64,000 nt of DNA from Thalassomonas sp. M1454 (GCF_007097525.1 NZ_VKDD01000003.1:124001-188000); one strand, 5' to 3'; numbered from the stretch's first letter, positions 1-9,007 are shown. The notes: generated by a model from the sequence alone, not told the origin. A program made the numbers and translations.

Positions 1-34
1 AATTTTTCACTGCGCTGCTGATATTAATACTCAC
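1..34 (-). CDS. Possible 5' end of next gene (scpA-like position), partial
   Basis: A GTG codon at 34-32 opens a frame that runs off the window edge after about 11 codons (VSINISSAVKN). It lies 24 bases downstream of the yciO stop, on the same strand. In many gammaproteobacteria yciO is followed by scpA, so a segregation and condensation protein A gene is the contextual guess. Too little is visible to identify it by sequence. Confidence 0.25.
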   Translation of the reverse strand, partial: MSINISSAVKN

Positions 35-58
35 TGTAGCGTTTGATTAAGTTTGAGC

Positions 59-679
59 TTATTCAAATGGTGTAGGATCGCCCTCACCCACTCGAATAAT
101 ATCGGCAAAACCCTCAGAAAAATCGACTACTGTAGTTGGCTTTTCGCCTAGGTAGCCACCATTTAAAATTAAATCCACTTGTTTTTCTAAGTTATCGCGA
201 ATAATTTCAGGATCAAACTCAGCCATATCATTACCCGGTAACAGTAAGGTTGTGGACATCAACGGTTCACCTAATTCTTCAAGCAAAGCCATGGCTATAT
301 TGTTGTCAGGAATGCGAATGCCTATGGTTTTCTTTTTTGGGTTAAGTAAACGCTTAGGGACTTCTTTAGTGCCTTTAAAAACGAATGTATAAGCGCCTGG
401 AGTATTATTTTTTAATAAACGAAAATTTGCATTATCGACTCGAGCATAAACAGATAACTCAGATAAATCTCGACACAATAAAGTAAAATTGTGATCTTTG
501 CTGATATCGCGAATTTGGCAAATTCTATCAAGTGCTTTTTTATCTCCAGTATGGCAACCAAGAGCATAACCAGAGTCAGTCGGATAAACCACAACTCCGC
601 CTTGGTGGATAATTTCAACCGCTTGTTTAATTAAGCGTGCTTGCGGATTATCTGGGTGCATGTAAAAAAATTGACTCAT
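59..679 (-). CDS. yciO: YciO, Sua5/YciO/YrdC family protein
   Basis: This 206-residue protein is full length for YciO, the paralogue of the threonylcarbamoyl-AMP synthases TsaC/Sua5. The N-terminal half carries the family signature: a GGVVVYPTDSGYALGC segment near residues 27-42 (nucleotide pocket), then KDHNFTLLCRDLSELS. The region around residues 115-125 (KKKTIGIRIPDN) is also typical. No C-terminal Sua5 domain is present. The cellular role of YciO is not firmly settled; a tRNA t6A-related activity is inferred from homology. It sits 38 bases downstream of rnm on the same strand, probably in one transcript, as in other gammaproteobacteria where both genes lie beside the trp operon. Confidence 0.93.
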   Translation of the reverse strand: MSQFFYMHPDNPQARLIKQAVEIIHQGGVVVYPTDSGYALGCHTGDKKALDRICQIRDISKDHNFTLLCRDLSELSVYARVDNANFRLLKNNTPGAYTFVFKGTKEVPKRLLNPKKKTIGIRIPDNNIAMALLEELGEPLMSTTLLLPGNDMAEFDPEIIRDNLEKQVDLILNGGYLGEKPTTVVDFSEGFADIIRVGEGDPTPFE

Positions 680-717
680 AATCGTATCCCTAATTATTCA
701 TACTAAGTTTAGTCGGG

Positions 718-1602
718 TTAATTCCAATGCTGCCACACTACCGATGTATTTTCCGGTAATGCTAAATTTTTACCTAAATCACTCCAGCGGTTAGGAAAAT
801 GAAAGTCAGATCCAACCGATGCTTCTAAATGGTACTCATTACACAACTCTATAAGAAAGTCTCGTTGCTGGTCGTTACGTTGCCCAGAAACGACTTCCAT
901 TGCGTGACCATTTGCTTGTTTAAAGTCATTAATTAAGCGGCGTAACCATTTAGTTGATAAATCGTATTTCTTTGGGTGGGCGATAACACTATGTCCGCCA
1001 GCCTTTGCAATTACTTCAATCGCTTCGTCTAAGCTACACCATAATGGTTTAACGTAAGCTCTATTGCCTTTGCCAATATATTTATCAAAGGCTTTTTGTA
1101 ATGTACTCACCACACCGCGATTAAATAATACCCGCGCAAAGTGAGAGCGAGTAATTGAACCGCCTTTAGCTAAAAGCTTGGCATCTTGGTAACAATTTTC
1201 AAAACCGGCCTTAGCTAACTTTTCAGCCATAAGCAGAGCTCGTTGCTCTCGCCCTTCTTGCTGGCTTTTAATTAAGGCGAGAAGTTCAGGGCTATTACAA
1301 TCTATATTTAAGCCTACCACATGAATTTCAAAGTTTTGCCACATAGTTGAAAATTCAATACCCGATACTAAACGTATTTTCAATTGCTGCTCTGCAATAT
1401 GCTGTTGCGCAATGCTGATAGCACTAATTGTGTCATGATCAGTTATGGCAATTTGGTCAATTTGATAATTACTTGCCCTGTCGATAATTTCACTCGGCGT
1501 TAAGTGCCCGTCCGAGCAAGTAGTATGACAATGAAAGTCAACTCGTAATGAATTGTTAATTTTGCCGTTTTTTTCTTCAAGATCTGTTGACATCATTCTC
1601 AA
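718..1602 (-). CDS. rnm: PHP-domain RNase AM-like exoribonuclease (Rnm/YciV/TrpH)
   Basis: A 294-residue PHP-family metal-dependent phosphoesterase. Metal-binding motifs are visible: HCHTTCSDG near residues 24-32, an ITDHDT segment near residue 55, an ISGIEFS-like segment (VSGIEFS) near 80, IAHP in the second half, and GSDFHFP near the C-terminus. E. coli RNase AM (formerly YciV/TrpH) matures the 5' ends of rRNAs and degrades short RNA and DNA 5'-3'. This role follows from homology. The N-terminus is uncertain: Met1, Met3 and Met4 are all possible starts, and about 15 residues precede the first conserved strand. It is divergent from the trp operon, the conserved neighbourhood that gave rise to the name trpH, and it heads the pair rnm-yciO. 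Confidence 0.92.
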   Translation of the reverse strand: MRMMSTDLEEKNGKINNSLRVDFHCHTTCSDGHLTPSEIIDRASNYQIDQIAITDHDTISAISIAQQHIAEQQLKIRLVSGIEFSTMWQNFEIHVVGLNIDCNSPELLALIKSQQEGREQRALLMAEKLAKAGFENCYQDAKLLAKGGSITRSHFARVLFNRGVVSTLQKAFDKYIGKGNRAYVKPLWCSLDEAIEVIAKAGGHSVIAHPKKYDLSTKWLRRLINDFKQANGHAMEVVSGQRNDQQRDFLIELCNEYHLEASVGSDFHFPNRWSDLGKNLALPENTSVVWQHWN

Positions 1603-1686
1603 ATTGCGGTCTTCTATAGGTATACTTATTAGTGTACTTAGATGCGAGAGTAATTGATAGCCATTTAGTTTACCTAAAGAGCCATA

Positions 1687-1715
1687 TTCGGTGCGTTTAA
1701 TTACCTTATTATAAT
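1687..1715 (+). promoter_or_regulatory. Candidate sigma-70 promoter of the trp operon
   Basis: A perfect -10 hexamer TATAAT lies at 1710-1715, 19 bases before the trpL start. A weak -35 (TTCGGT, 1687-1692) sits 17 bases upstream. I see no convincing TrpR operator over it, so regulation may rest mainly on attenuation. Confidence 0.55.
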
Positions 1716-1733
1716 TTAAAGAATAGATAAAAT

Positions 1734-1790
1734 ATGCATATACAACAGCAAGCTAGCTTAAACATTTGGTGGTGGCATAACTCTACATAG
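1734..1790 (+). CDS. trpL: trp operon leader peptide TrpL
   Basis: An 18-codon frame reads MHIQQQASLNIWWWHNST and ends in TAG. It has three consecutive TGG tryptophan codons at 1767-1775. Position, length and codon content match a trp attenuator leader peptide: 500 bases ahead of trpE, just after a TATAAT box and just before an intrinsic terminator. Ribosome stalling at the Trp codons when charged tRNA-Trp is scarce would favour the antiterminator hairpin downstream. Initiation context is weak (AGAATAG upstream), as is usual for leader peptides. The sequence is too short for homology, so the call rests on architecture. Confidence 0.9.
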   Translation: MHIQQQASLNIWWWHNST

Positions 1791-1856
1791 TGGGTTGTGA
1801 CATTTGCTGTTAGCAAAAAGTTTATTAAACCCGCTTATTCAAGGCGGGTTTTTTCG
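1776..1856 (+). promoter_or_regulatory. trp transcription attenuator
   Basis: Three mutually exclusive pairings can be drawn by eye. The 1:2 hairpin pairs CATAAC (1776-1781) with GTTGTG (1794-1799), with one G-U. The 2:3 antiterminator pairs AGTGGGTT (1789-1796, including the end of the trpL stop codon) with AACCCGCT (1828-1835), with one G-U. The 3:4 terminator pairs AACCCGC (1828-1834) with GCGGGTT (1844-1850), followed by a T run. Segment 2 therefore cannot pair with 1 and 3 at the same time, and segment 3 cannot pair with 2 and 4 at the same time. A ribosome stalled at 1767-1775 would cover segment 1. A small extra hairpin (TTTGCT/AGCAAA, 1803-1817) lies between segments 2 and 3. Confidence 0.85.
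1828..1856 (+). terminator. Attenuator terminator hairpin (3:4)
   Basis: GC-rich stem AACCCGC (1828-1834) / GCGGGTT (1844-1850) with a nine-base loop, followed by TTTTTT overlapping the 3' arm and a further T-rich stretch. It is a Rho-independent terminator placed to stop transcription before trpE. Confidence 0.85.
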
Positions 1857-1881
1857 TTTTAATTAACATTAAAGTTGCCTT

Positions 1882-2043
1882 ATACCAATTCCATTAATTA
1901 AGTGATCTACTTTTTTATGAGGAAAAAGGGATAAATACAAGGCATAAAATTTAGTAAGTAGTTATTCTACTTATAAATTTTATAACGCAGTAGTTATTCA
2001 TTTTAACCATTAAAAATGAGCGGTTAATTAATGGACTTGGTAT
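1882..2043. mobile_element. MITE-like element with 20-bp terminal inverted repeats
   Basis: A 162-base non-coding segment is bounded by inverted repeats: ATACCAATTCCATTAATTAA at 1882-1901 and its near-exact reverse complement at 2024-2043 (19 of 20 positions). The interior is AT-rich, contains smaller inverted repeats (TAAGTAGTTATTCTACTTA, 1952 to about 1972) and has no reading frame. The same terminal sequence occurs alone at 11501-11519, which supports a dispersed family. It lies between the trp attenuator and trpE, so it is transcribed as part of the trp mRNA leader. No clear target-site duplication was seen, so the mobility mechanism is inference. Confidence 0.65.
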
Positions 2044-2233
2044 TATAAATAAGAACAAGCAATTAAGCATAAGATAGAAGAAACAATCACTAAACACAGT
2101 GCACAAACAACTTTAATATAGAGTAAATAATGTTTTTAAAGAATTGCAATAATAAGCAGTTAATGAGTTCGATCTTAACCATGAATACCCTTAACGTGCA
2201 GCGCAAAAATAACCTAACTAAGGAAGGTTAGAA

Positions 2234-3847
2234 ATGATCCAAACTAATTTACAGTCCCCTGGTTTTGTTGCCAGTACTATTATTGATGCAAAGTATCAAG
2301 ACGATCCATTGGCTCTTTATAAAAGTTTAACTGAAAATAAAACTAATACCCTATTATTAGAGTCTGCCGAAATTAGTGATAAAAGAGCTCTTAAAAGCTT
2401 GTTGTTAGTTGATGCTGCGGTAAAAGTTGAATGCTCGGGTTTTAATGTAACGGTAAGTGCAAAATCTTTAAATGGACAATCTGTGCTTGAGTTATTAGCA
2501 GATAGATTCTCACAAGATAAATATCAATCTAGCGTTACTATCAACAAGCAATCCGAGCAATTTTTATCGTTAACGTTTATCGAAAATAACGAACAGCAAG
2601 ATGAACTGAGCCGTTTATTAACCGTTAACCCAATGCAGGTTTTACGAGAGTTACAAACGATTGAAAGTATTGAGCAGCATCCATTTGCAGTATTTATTGG
2701 CGGTGCTTTCGCTTTTGATTTAATTACTATCAGTGAGCAACTACCTGAGGTAGATGAAAGCACAAACACTTGCCCAGATTACGTTTATTACTTAGCTGAA
2801 ACATTAATTATTATTGATCATCAAAAGCAAAATACTGAGATCATCGGTAATGTATTTAGTGGCAAGGAGCAAGCTCAAAGTCAAAACCAAATATTAAAAC
2901 GCATTGAGCAACTTAAAGATTACTGTGAGCAACCTTTGCTATCTAATGATATTAAACTTGACGTGGCAATGAACTCTGCCGATGTAAAAGTAAATATTAC
3001 TGATAGTGAATTTTGTCAGCAAGTTGATGACTTAAAAGAGCACATCCGCGCAGGTGATATTTTTCAGGTTGTGCCATCAAGAACATTTTCACTACCTTGT
3101 ACCGACCCTATCTCAGCATACCAAGCGTTGAAGCTAACCAACCCAAGTCCGTATATGTTTTTCTTAAAAGACGATGACTTTTGTTTATTTGGCGCGTCAC
3201 CAGAGTCGGCATTAAAGTTCTCTAGCGATAATCGCCAAGTAGAATTATACCCAATTGCCGGTACTCGCCCTCGTGGCTTTAATTTAGCTGGTGAATATTC
3301 TCCCGATTTGGATGGCCGAATTGAACTTGAATTACGCAACGATGAAAAAGAAAAAGCCGAGCATTTAATGTTAGTTGATTTGGCTCGTAATGATATTGCC
3401 AGAGTATCTGAAGGCGGTACTCGTTATGTGGCAGAATTGCTAAAAGTAGATCGTTATTCACAAGTGATGCATTTAGTTTCTCGAGTATGTGGCACTTTAT
3501 CACAAGACCTTGATGCCCTGCATGCGTATCAAGCTTGTATGAATATGGGCACGCTATCTGGTGCGCCAAAAGTTAAAGCGACACAACTAATTCGCCAAAT
3601 AGAAGGCAGTCGCCGTGGCAGTTATGGCGGCGCAGTTGGTTACTTAAACGGTGAAGGTGATATGGATACCTGTATTGTTATTCGCTCTGCTTTTGTTAAA
3701 TCAAGCATTGCTTATGTGCAAGCTGGCGCTGGAGTCGTATATGACTCTGACCCACAAAGTGAAGCAGATGAAACCAGACAAAAAGCGCAAGCGGTGATTA
3801 AAGCAGTACAAATTGCCAATGCTGCTGAAAATCTTTTAACTAAATAA
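2234..3847 (+). CDS. trpE: Anthranilate synthase component I (TrpE)
   Basis: A 537-residue anthranilate synthase large subunit, which converts chorismate to anthranilate using ammonia channelled from TrpG. The N-terminal domain contains the tryptophan feedback motif LLES at residues 41-44, so allosteric inhibition by Trp is expected. The C-terminal chorismate-binding domain carries FQVVPSR, YPIAGTRPRG, DEKEKAEHLMLVDLARND, GTLSGAPK and a closing QAGAGVVYDSDP segment, all hallmarks of TrpE rather than PabB. The start is well supported by AGGAAGG at 2221-2227, seven bases ahead of the ATG. It is first in the operon and is followed after 12 bases by trpG. Expression should depend on the upstream attenuator. 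Confidence 0.98.
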   Translation: MIQTNLQSPGFVASTIIDAKYQDDPLALYKSLTENKTNTLLLESAEISDKRALKSLLLVDAAVKVECSGFNVTVSAKSLNGQSVLELLADRFSQDKYQSSVTINKQSEQFLSLTFIENNEQQDELSRLLTVNPMQVLRELQTIESIEQHPFAVFIGGAFAFDLITISEQLPEVDESTNTCPDYVYYLAETLIIIDHQKQNTEIIGNVFSGKEQAQSQNQILKRIEQLKDYCEQPLLSNDIKLDVAMNSADVKVNITDSEFCQQVDDLKEHIRAGDIFQVVPSRTFSLPCTDPISAYQALKLTNPSPYMFFLKDDDFCLFGASPESALKFSSDNRQVELYPIAGTRPRGFNLAGEYSPDLDGRIELELRNDEKEKAEHLMLVDLARNDIARVSEGGTRYVAELLKVDRYSQVMHLVSRVCGTLSQDLDALHAYQACMNMGTLSGAPKVKATQLIRQIEGSRRGSYGGAVGYLNGEGDMDTCIVIRSAFVKSSIAYVQAGAGVVYDSDPQSEADETRQKAQAVIKAVQIANAAENLLTK

Positions 3848-3859
3848 TAGGAGTCTAAA

Positions 3860-4474
3860 ATGCAAACAAAACTATATATGTTAGATAACTTAGATTCTTT
3901 TACTTACAACTTAGTTGATGAATTTAAAACCTTAGGCTTTGAGCCAGTAATTTACCGAAACACCGTATCGGCAGAATTTATCATTGATAAAATGAATGCT
4001 GAAACTTGCCCTGTTATTTTAGTGCTGTCGCCAGGCCCTGGCGATCCTAAAGGTGCAGGTTGCTTAATGCAATTAATCTCTTTAGCTGTAGGCAAATACC
4101 CTATTCTAGGCATTTGCTTGGGACATCAAGCGTTAGTTGAACACTACGGCGGTAAAGTTGATAGAGCCGGAGAAATTGTTCATGGTAAAGCATCTCTTAT
4201 TGAGCATAACCAATTAGGTCCTTTTGCTAACTTACCTTCTCCGCTACCTGTTGCTCGTTACCATTCATTAGTCGCAACGATAATGCCAAAAGGCCTAGAG
4301 TTACTTGCCTACTATAATGATTTACCTATGGCGGTGGCTAATCCATTAGATAAAACTTTAGGTTTTCAGTTTCATCCAGAATCACTATTAACATCAAAAG
4401 GTAGCCAATTATTAAAACAAAGTTTTGATTACCTTTTACAAGAAACGCAAATGCAAGGAAATGCTAATGAGTAA
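3860..4474 (+). CDS. trpG: Anthranilate synthase component II, glutamine amidotransferase (TrpG)
   Basis: A 204-residue class I glutamine amidotransferase that supplies ammonia to TrpE. The catalytic triad is visible: Cys86 in GICLGHQA, and His172 and Glu174 in FQFHPES. The LSPGPGDPK oxyanion region lies at about 57-64. It is a stand-alone subunit, unlike the TrpGD fusion of E. coli. TAGGAG at 3849-3854 supports the start. Its last eight bases overlap the start of trpD (ATGAGTAA), which suggests translational coupling. TrpG can also serve PabB in some bacteria, but placement between trpE and trpD makes the Trp role clear. Confidence 0.97.
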   Translation: MQTKLYMLDNLDSFTYNLVDEFKTLGFEPVIYRNTVSAEFIIDKMNAETCPVILVLSPGPGDPKGAGCLMQLISLAVGKYPILGICLGHQALVEHYGGKVDRAGEIVHGKASLIEHNQLGPFANLPSPLPVARYHSLVATIMPKGLELLAYYNDLPMAVANPLDKTLGFQFHPESLLTSKGSQLLKQSFDYLLQETQMQGNANE

Positions 4475-5474
4475 AATACTTGACCAATTAATTGCAGGCA
4501 CTGACTTAAGCCCTGTTGATGCCAATGAGTTTTTTAGCCAAGTGGTTAACGGCGAAGTTGAGCCAGCACTTATGGCCTCAGTATTAACCGCATTAAAAAT
4601 CAAAGGTGAAACACCGGCAGAAATAGCCGGTGCAGCCCTTGCCATTCGTAATGCGGCAACACCATTTCCTGAAATTGATACACCATTGGTAGATTGTGTT
4701 GGTACTGGTGGTGACGGTGCAAATACCATAAACATTTCAACAACTGCGGCAATAGTTGCAGCAGCCTGTGGTTTAAATGTAGCAAAGCATGGTAACCGTA
4801 GTGTATCGAGCAAATCAGGCTCCGCCGATTTATTAGAGGCGTTTGGCGTCAACTTAACGATGGAACCTGAAACCGCAGCAGAGTGTATCGCGCAAAGTGG
4901 TTTATGTTTTTTATTCGCGCCAAAATATCACAGTGGTTTTCGCCATGCCGCGCCAGTGCGAAAAGCAATGGGCGTACGCACCTTGTTTAATATTTTAGGG
5001 CCGCTTGTTAATCCGGCGAAACCATCAATAATGCTTTTAGGTGTATATACTCCAGAATTACTTATGCCAATGGCAAAAGCCCTGCAGCTTACAGGAGTCA
5101 AACGCGCTTGGGTTGTACATGGTAGCGGTTTAGATGAAGTCGCCATTCATGGTGAAACCCAGATAATAGAAATTGATGGCGATGAGTTAATCAAACGAGA
5201 TGTTATTCCTGCCGATTTTGGTTTAGACACTCATACATTAGCAAGCATAAAAGGTGGCAAGCCTGCTGAAAACGCAGCCTATACCATGGCGGTTCTGCAA
5301 GGCCAAGGTCAACAAGCTCATAAAGATGCGGTAATTATAAATACTGCTGCATTATTATACCTAAGCGGTGTTGCTAATAACTTAAGAGACGCTAGCGATA
5401 AAGTAAAACAGGTTTTAGCTTCTGGCCAAGCAGCTAAAACGTTGGCCAAAATGGTTGAGGTAAGTAATGGCTAA
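4467..5474 (+). CDS. trpD: Anthranilate phosphoribosyltransferase (TrpD)
   Basis: A 335-residue enzyme that transfers phosphoribosyl from PRPP to anthranilate. The PRPP loop GTGGDG is at residues 79-84, and the KHGNRSVSSKSGSADLLEAFG block at about 107-127 binds substrate and metal; the later RTLFNILGPLVNPA segment is also diagnostic. The open frame extends upstream to 4425, but I place the start at 4467: this gives the usual family N-terminus (MSKILDQ), has AAGGA eight bases upstream, and overlaps the trpG stop by eight bases. Its own stop overlaps the trpCF start by eight bases, so three genes are tightly coupled. Confidence 0.97.
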   Translation: MSKILDQLIAGTDLSPVDANEFFSQVVNGEVEPALMASVLTALKIKGETPAEIAGAALAIRNAATPFPEIDTPLVDCVGTGGDGANTINISTTAAIVAAACGLNVAKHGNRSVSSKSGSADLLEAFGVNLTMEPETAAECIAQSGLCFLFAPKYHSGFRHAAPVRKAMGVRTLFNILGPLVNPAKPSIMLLGVYTPELLMPMAKALQLTGVKRAWVVHGSGLDEVAIHGETQIIEIDGDELIKRDVIPADFGLDTHTLASIKGGKPAENAAYTMAVLQGQGQQAHKDAVIINTAALLYLSGVANNLRDASDKVKQVLASGQAAKTLAKMVEVSNG

Positions 5475-6858
5475 TATACTAGAAAAAATTGTTGCCGATA
5501 AACGTATTGAGGTTGAACAATTAAAGCAAGATATTCCGCTAGCAAGCTTTATAGATGATTTAAAGCCAACGCAAAAAGATATGTACGCAGCGCTTGCGCA
5601 ACCTAACGCAGGTTTTATTTTTGAGTGTAAAAAAGCATCACCTTCAAAAGGCTTAATTCGCCCTGTATTTGACGTACTAGAAATAAGCTCGGTTTATAAA
5701 AAATACGCCAGTGCAATTTCAGTATTAACCGATGCAAAATATTTTCAAGGTAATCATGATTATCTTAAAGCAGTATCTGAAAACGTCGATTGCCCGGTAT
5801 TAAATAAAGACTTCTTTGTTGATAGCTATCAAATTCATCTTGGCCGCTATTATGGCGCTGATGCCATATTATTGATGTTAAGCGTATTAACTGATGAGGA
5901 ATACATTGAATTAGCTAACGTTGCTAATAGCTATAACATGGCTATTTTAACGGAAGTATCAAACGTTGAAGAAACCGTGCGCGCGATTGATTTAGGTGCA
6001 AAATTAATTGGTATTAATAATCGTAACTTACGTGATCTTTCCACCGACTTAACTCGTACTTTTGAATTAGCACCAATGATCCCTGATGATCGTTTGATCA
6101 TTTCAGAATCAGGTATCTACACCAATAAGCAAGTACGTGAATTAGCACCTGCAGTAAACGGCTTTTTAGTAGGTAGCTCAATTATGTCTGAGGATGATAT
6201 CGACCTAGCTTGTAGGCAAGTAGTATATGGCAGTCACAAAGTTTGTGGCTTAACTAAGGCTAGTGATGTGGTTAATGTGATTAATGCAGGGGCTTGTTTT
6301 GCCGGCTTAATTTTTGCAGATAAATCGCCACGTTGTGTCACCTTAGAGCAAGCACAAGATATCATTAATGAAGTTAATAACAGTGTATCAGCAAGCATTA
6401 ACTATGTTGGTGTGTTTGCCAATGAACACTTAGAAGTAGTTGCAAAAACGGCAAACAAATTAAATTTAGCGGCGGTGCAATTACATGGCAGTGAAGATGG
6501 TGATTACATCAGTGAGCTACGCAAGTTATTGGATTCAAACACTTCTATCGTAAAAGCCATTAGTGTTAAAGACGATATTGCACCTTTAGATTTAGGCGCA
6601 GACTCTTATTTACTCGACAGTAAACAAGGTGGTAGCGGCGAAGCCTTTAACTGGCAATTGTTAGCCGAGTGTGAGCAAGACTTATCCAAGACTATGTTAG
6701 CCGGTGGCTTAAATACCGAGAACTTAGCAGACGCAATAAGATTAATGAACGATACTGATATTAGCGGTTTAGACATAAATTCAGGCATTGAAATATCACC
6801 GGGCATTAAAGATAAAACAAAACTCGAGCAAGCATTTAGCTTGCTTAGACACTATTAA
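5467..6858 (+). CDS. trpCF: Bifunctional indole-3-glycerol phosphate synthase / phosphoribosylanthranilate isomerase
   Basis: A 463-residue fusion of two consecutive pathway enzymes, as in E. coli TrpC. Residues 1 to about 255 are the IGPS barrel: FECKKASPSKG (Glu53 and neighbouring Lys), LNKDFF (Lys114), LTEVSN (Glu163), INNRNL and ISESGI (Glu214) match active-site strands. Residues about 256-463 are the PRAI barrel, with the general base Cys260 in KVCGLT and the general acid Asp384 in YLLDSKQGGSG. It rearranges phosphoribosylanthranilate and then closes the indole ring. Translation is coupled to trpD by an ATGGCTAA overlap. No sign of degeneration in either half. Confidence 0.97.
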   Translation: MANILEKIVADKRIEVEQLKQDIPLASFIDDLKPTQKDMYAALAQPNAGFIFECKKASPSKGLIRPVFDVLEISSVYKKYASAISVLTDAKYFQGNHDYLKAVSENVDCPVLNKDFFVDSYQIHLGRYYGADAILLMLSVLTDEEYIELANVANSYNMAILTEVSNVEETVRAIDLGAKLIGINNRNLRDLSTDLTRTFELAPMIPDDRLIISESGIYTNKQVRELAPAVNGFLVGSSIMSEDDIDLACRQVVYGSHKVCGLTKASDVVNVINAGACFAGLIFADKSPRCVTLEQAQDIINEVNNSVSASINYVGVFANEHLEVVAKTANKLNLAAVQLHGSEDGDYISELRKLLDSNTSIVKAISVKDDIAPLDLGADSYLLDSKQGGSGEAFNWQLLAECEQDLSKTMLAGGLNTENLADAIRLMNDTDISGLDINSGIEISPGIKDKTKLEQAFSLLRHY

Positions 6859-6896
6859 ATAGAAATAGATTAAGCTCTCTGAGCAAAGGTAGATAA

Positions 6897-8108
6897 ATGA
6901 CTCAAGATACCTCAAAAAATATCAGTCCATATTTTGGCGACTTCGGTGGTATGTACGTAAGCGAACTATTAGTTCCGGCACTAGAACAACTCGAAGCGGC
7001 CTTTATTGACTCGCAAAATGACGCAGAGTTTCAAGCTGAATTCGATAAATTATTACAGTCTTATGCTGGTCGTCCAACGCCGCTAACTCTATGTCGTAAT
7101 TTAGTTAAAAATCCATTAGCTAAAATTTATTTAAAGCGTGAAGACTTACTGCACGGCGGCGCTCATAAAACTAACCAAGTACTTGGCCAAGCTTTACTAG
7201 CAAAACGTATGGGCAAAACAGAAATCATTGCCGAAACAGGCGCTGGACAACATGGTGTTGCCACTGCCCTAGCCTGTGCATTATTAGGTTTAAAATGTAA
7301 AGTTTATATGGGTCAAGTGGACTGTGAACGTCAACAACCTAACGTATTTCGTATGGAATTAATGGGCGCCGAAGTAATTCCAGTAACTGCCGGCTCGGGT
7401 ACATTAAAAGATGCGGTAAATGAAGCATTGCGTGATTGGTCTGCAAACTATGAAAATGCGCATTATTTACTAGGTACAGCTGCAGGTCCACACCCGTTCC
7501 CTACCATAGTACGTGAATTTCAAAAAATGATCGGTATTGAAGCTAAACAGCAAATTTTAGCAGAGCAAGGTAGCTTACCTGATTACGTTATTGCCTGTGT
7601 TGGTGGAGGCTCAAATGCCATCGGTATGTTCCATGACTTTATCGAAGAAACGGATGTTAAGCTTATTGGCGTTGAAGCTGGTGGTAAAGGTATTAACACA
7701 GACCGCCATGGTGCAACATTAGTTGCCGGCACAAAAGGCATGTTACATGGCGCTTACACTTACATAATGCAAGATAAGTACGGCCAAATAGAAGAGTCGT
7801 ACTCTGTTTCAGCGGGTCTTGATTACCCTGGTGTTGGCCCACAACATTCATTATTAAAAGAAAGCGGTCGCGCAACTTATGTTGCGATTAACGATGATGA
7901 GGCTATAGCAGCGTTTCAAGCGCTATCTCGCTCTGAAGGTATCATTCCTGCATTGGAGTCATCTCATGCACTAGCACAGGCGCTTAAAATGGCAGATGCG
8001 GCTACCGAAGAAACGGTAATTTTAGTGAACCTATCGGGTCGTGGCGACAAAGATTTAACCCATGTTCATAGTATTTTAAATGGTGAAAACTACCGGGAGA
8101 ACAAATAA
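6897..8108 (+). CDS. trpB: Tryptophan synthase beta chain (TrpB)
   Basis: A 403-residue PLP enzyme that joins indole to serine-derived aminoacrylate. The PLP-binding lysine is Lys91 in GGAHKTNQ, the catalytic glutamate is Glu113 in ETGAGQHG, and the phosphate-binding loop GGGSNA is at 236-241. It is of the TrpB1 type that pairs with TrpA. A 38-base gap separates it from trpCF, the largest gap inside the operon after the leader. AAAGG lies about eight bases before the ATG. Its TAA stop shares one base with the trpA ATG, so alpha and beta chains should be made in balance. Confidence 0.98.
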   Translation: MTQDTSKNISPYFGDFGGMYVSELLVPALEQLEAAFIDSQNDAEFQAEFDKLLQSYAGRPTPLTLCRNLVKNPLAKIYLKREDLLHGGAHKTNQVLGQALLAKRMGKTEIIAETGAGQHGVATALACALLGLKCKVYMGQVDCERQQPNVFRMELMGAEVIPVTAGSGTLKDAVNEALRDWSANYENAHYLLGTAAGPHPFPTIVREFQKMIGIEAKQQILAEQGSLPDYVIACVGGGSNAIGMFHDFIEETDVKLIGVEAGGKGINTDRHGATLVAGTKGMLHGAYTYIMQDKYGQIEESYSVSAGLDYPGVGPQHSLLKESGRATYVAINDDEAIAAFQALSRSEGIIPALESSHALAQALKMADAATEETVILVNLSGRGDKDLTHVHSILNGENYRENK

Positions 8109-8932
8109 TGACACAGTTAAAATCGGCTAGTGCCAACCGCTATGAGCAAAGTTTTAATAACTTAAAAGCAAAGCAACAAGGGGCTTTTATTCCTTTTGTA
8201 ACTATTGGCGATCCTAATGCAGAGCAATCATTTGAAATAATTAAAACCTTAATTGACAATGGCGCAGATGCATTAGAGCTTGGCATTCCTTTTTCAGATC
8301 CAAGTGCGGATGGCCTAACCATTCAATATGCAGCACAGCGTGCGTTAGCTGCCAACATCAATACCGATGTATGTATCGAGATAATAAAAAAAGTGCGCGA
8401 CTATAATGCCGATATTCCTATTGGTTTATTGCTTTACGCTAACTTGGTATTCGCCCGTGGCATAGACGTATTTTATCGCGACATGAGCGATGCTGGCGTA
8501 GATTCAGTACTTATTGCCGATGTGCCAATTCGTGAAGGTGAAAAATTCAGAAATGCAGCAATTGCAAACAACATTGCGCCTATCTTTATTGCACCGCCAA
8601 ATGCTTCAAATGTAACCTTAGAAAAAGTTGCTACATTAGGGCAAGGCTATACTTATGTATTAAGCCGTGCGGGTGTTACAGGAACTGAAGTTGTTGCTAA
8701 TATGCCAGGTAAAGATCTTATTGATACATTAAATCAATATAACGCACCGGCACCGGTATTAGGTTTTGGTATTTCAACGCCTGAGCACGTAAAAGAAGCT
8801 ATAGCCAATGGAGCTAAAGGCGCTATTAGCGGTAGTGCCGTGGTTAAAATTATCGAGAATAATCTTGATAATAACCAGCAAATGCTGATTGAATTAGGTG
8901 ATTTTGTTCGAGCTATGAAAGCAGCTACATAA
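8108..8932 (+). CDS. trpA: Tryptophan synthase alpha chain (TrpA)
   Basis: A 274-residue TIM-barrel lyase that cleaves indole-3-glycerol phosphate and passes indole to TrpB. Catalytic Glu57 (in [11 protein letters not shown]) and Asp68 (in PSADG) correspond to E. coli Glu49 and Asp60. Phosphate-binding LGFGIS and GAISGSA motifs are present near the C-terminus. The Shine-Dalgarno (GGGAGA) lies within the end of trpB. It is the last trp gene, and a strong terminator follows within 30 bases. Confidence 0.98.
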   Translation: MTQLKSASANRYEQSFNNLKAKQQGAFIPFVTIGDPNAEQSFEIIKTLIDNGADALELGIPFSDPSADGLTIQYAAQRALAANINTDVCIEIIKKVRDYNADIPIGLLLYANLVFARGIDVFYRDMSDAGVDSVLIADVPIREGEKFRNAAIANNIAPIFIAPPNASNVTLEKVATLGQGYTYVLSRAGVTGTEVVANMPGKDLIDTLNQYNAPAPVLGFGISTPEHVKEAIANGAKGAISGSAVVKIIENNLDNNQQMLIELGDFVRAMKAAT

Positions 8933-8956
8933 ACGCTACACTGTTATCTATAGACT

Positions 8957-8983
8957 AAAAGGAATGCTAAGCATTCCTTTTTT
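8957..8983 (+). terminator. Rho-independent terminator of the trp operon
   Basis: Stem GGAATGC / GCATTCC (8961-8967 / 8971-8977) with a three-base loop, extended by A/T pairs and followed by a TTTTTT run. It lies 25 bases after the trpA stop. Confidence 0.9.
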
Positions 8984-9007
8984 ATTACAAGAGTTATCGA
9001 GGGCTAA

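Noticed and set aside
1882-2043. Complete insertion sequence with transposase
   Set aside because: Only 162 bases with no reading frame and no clear target duplication, so it is at most a non-autonomous element.
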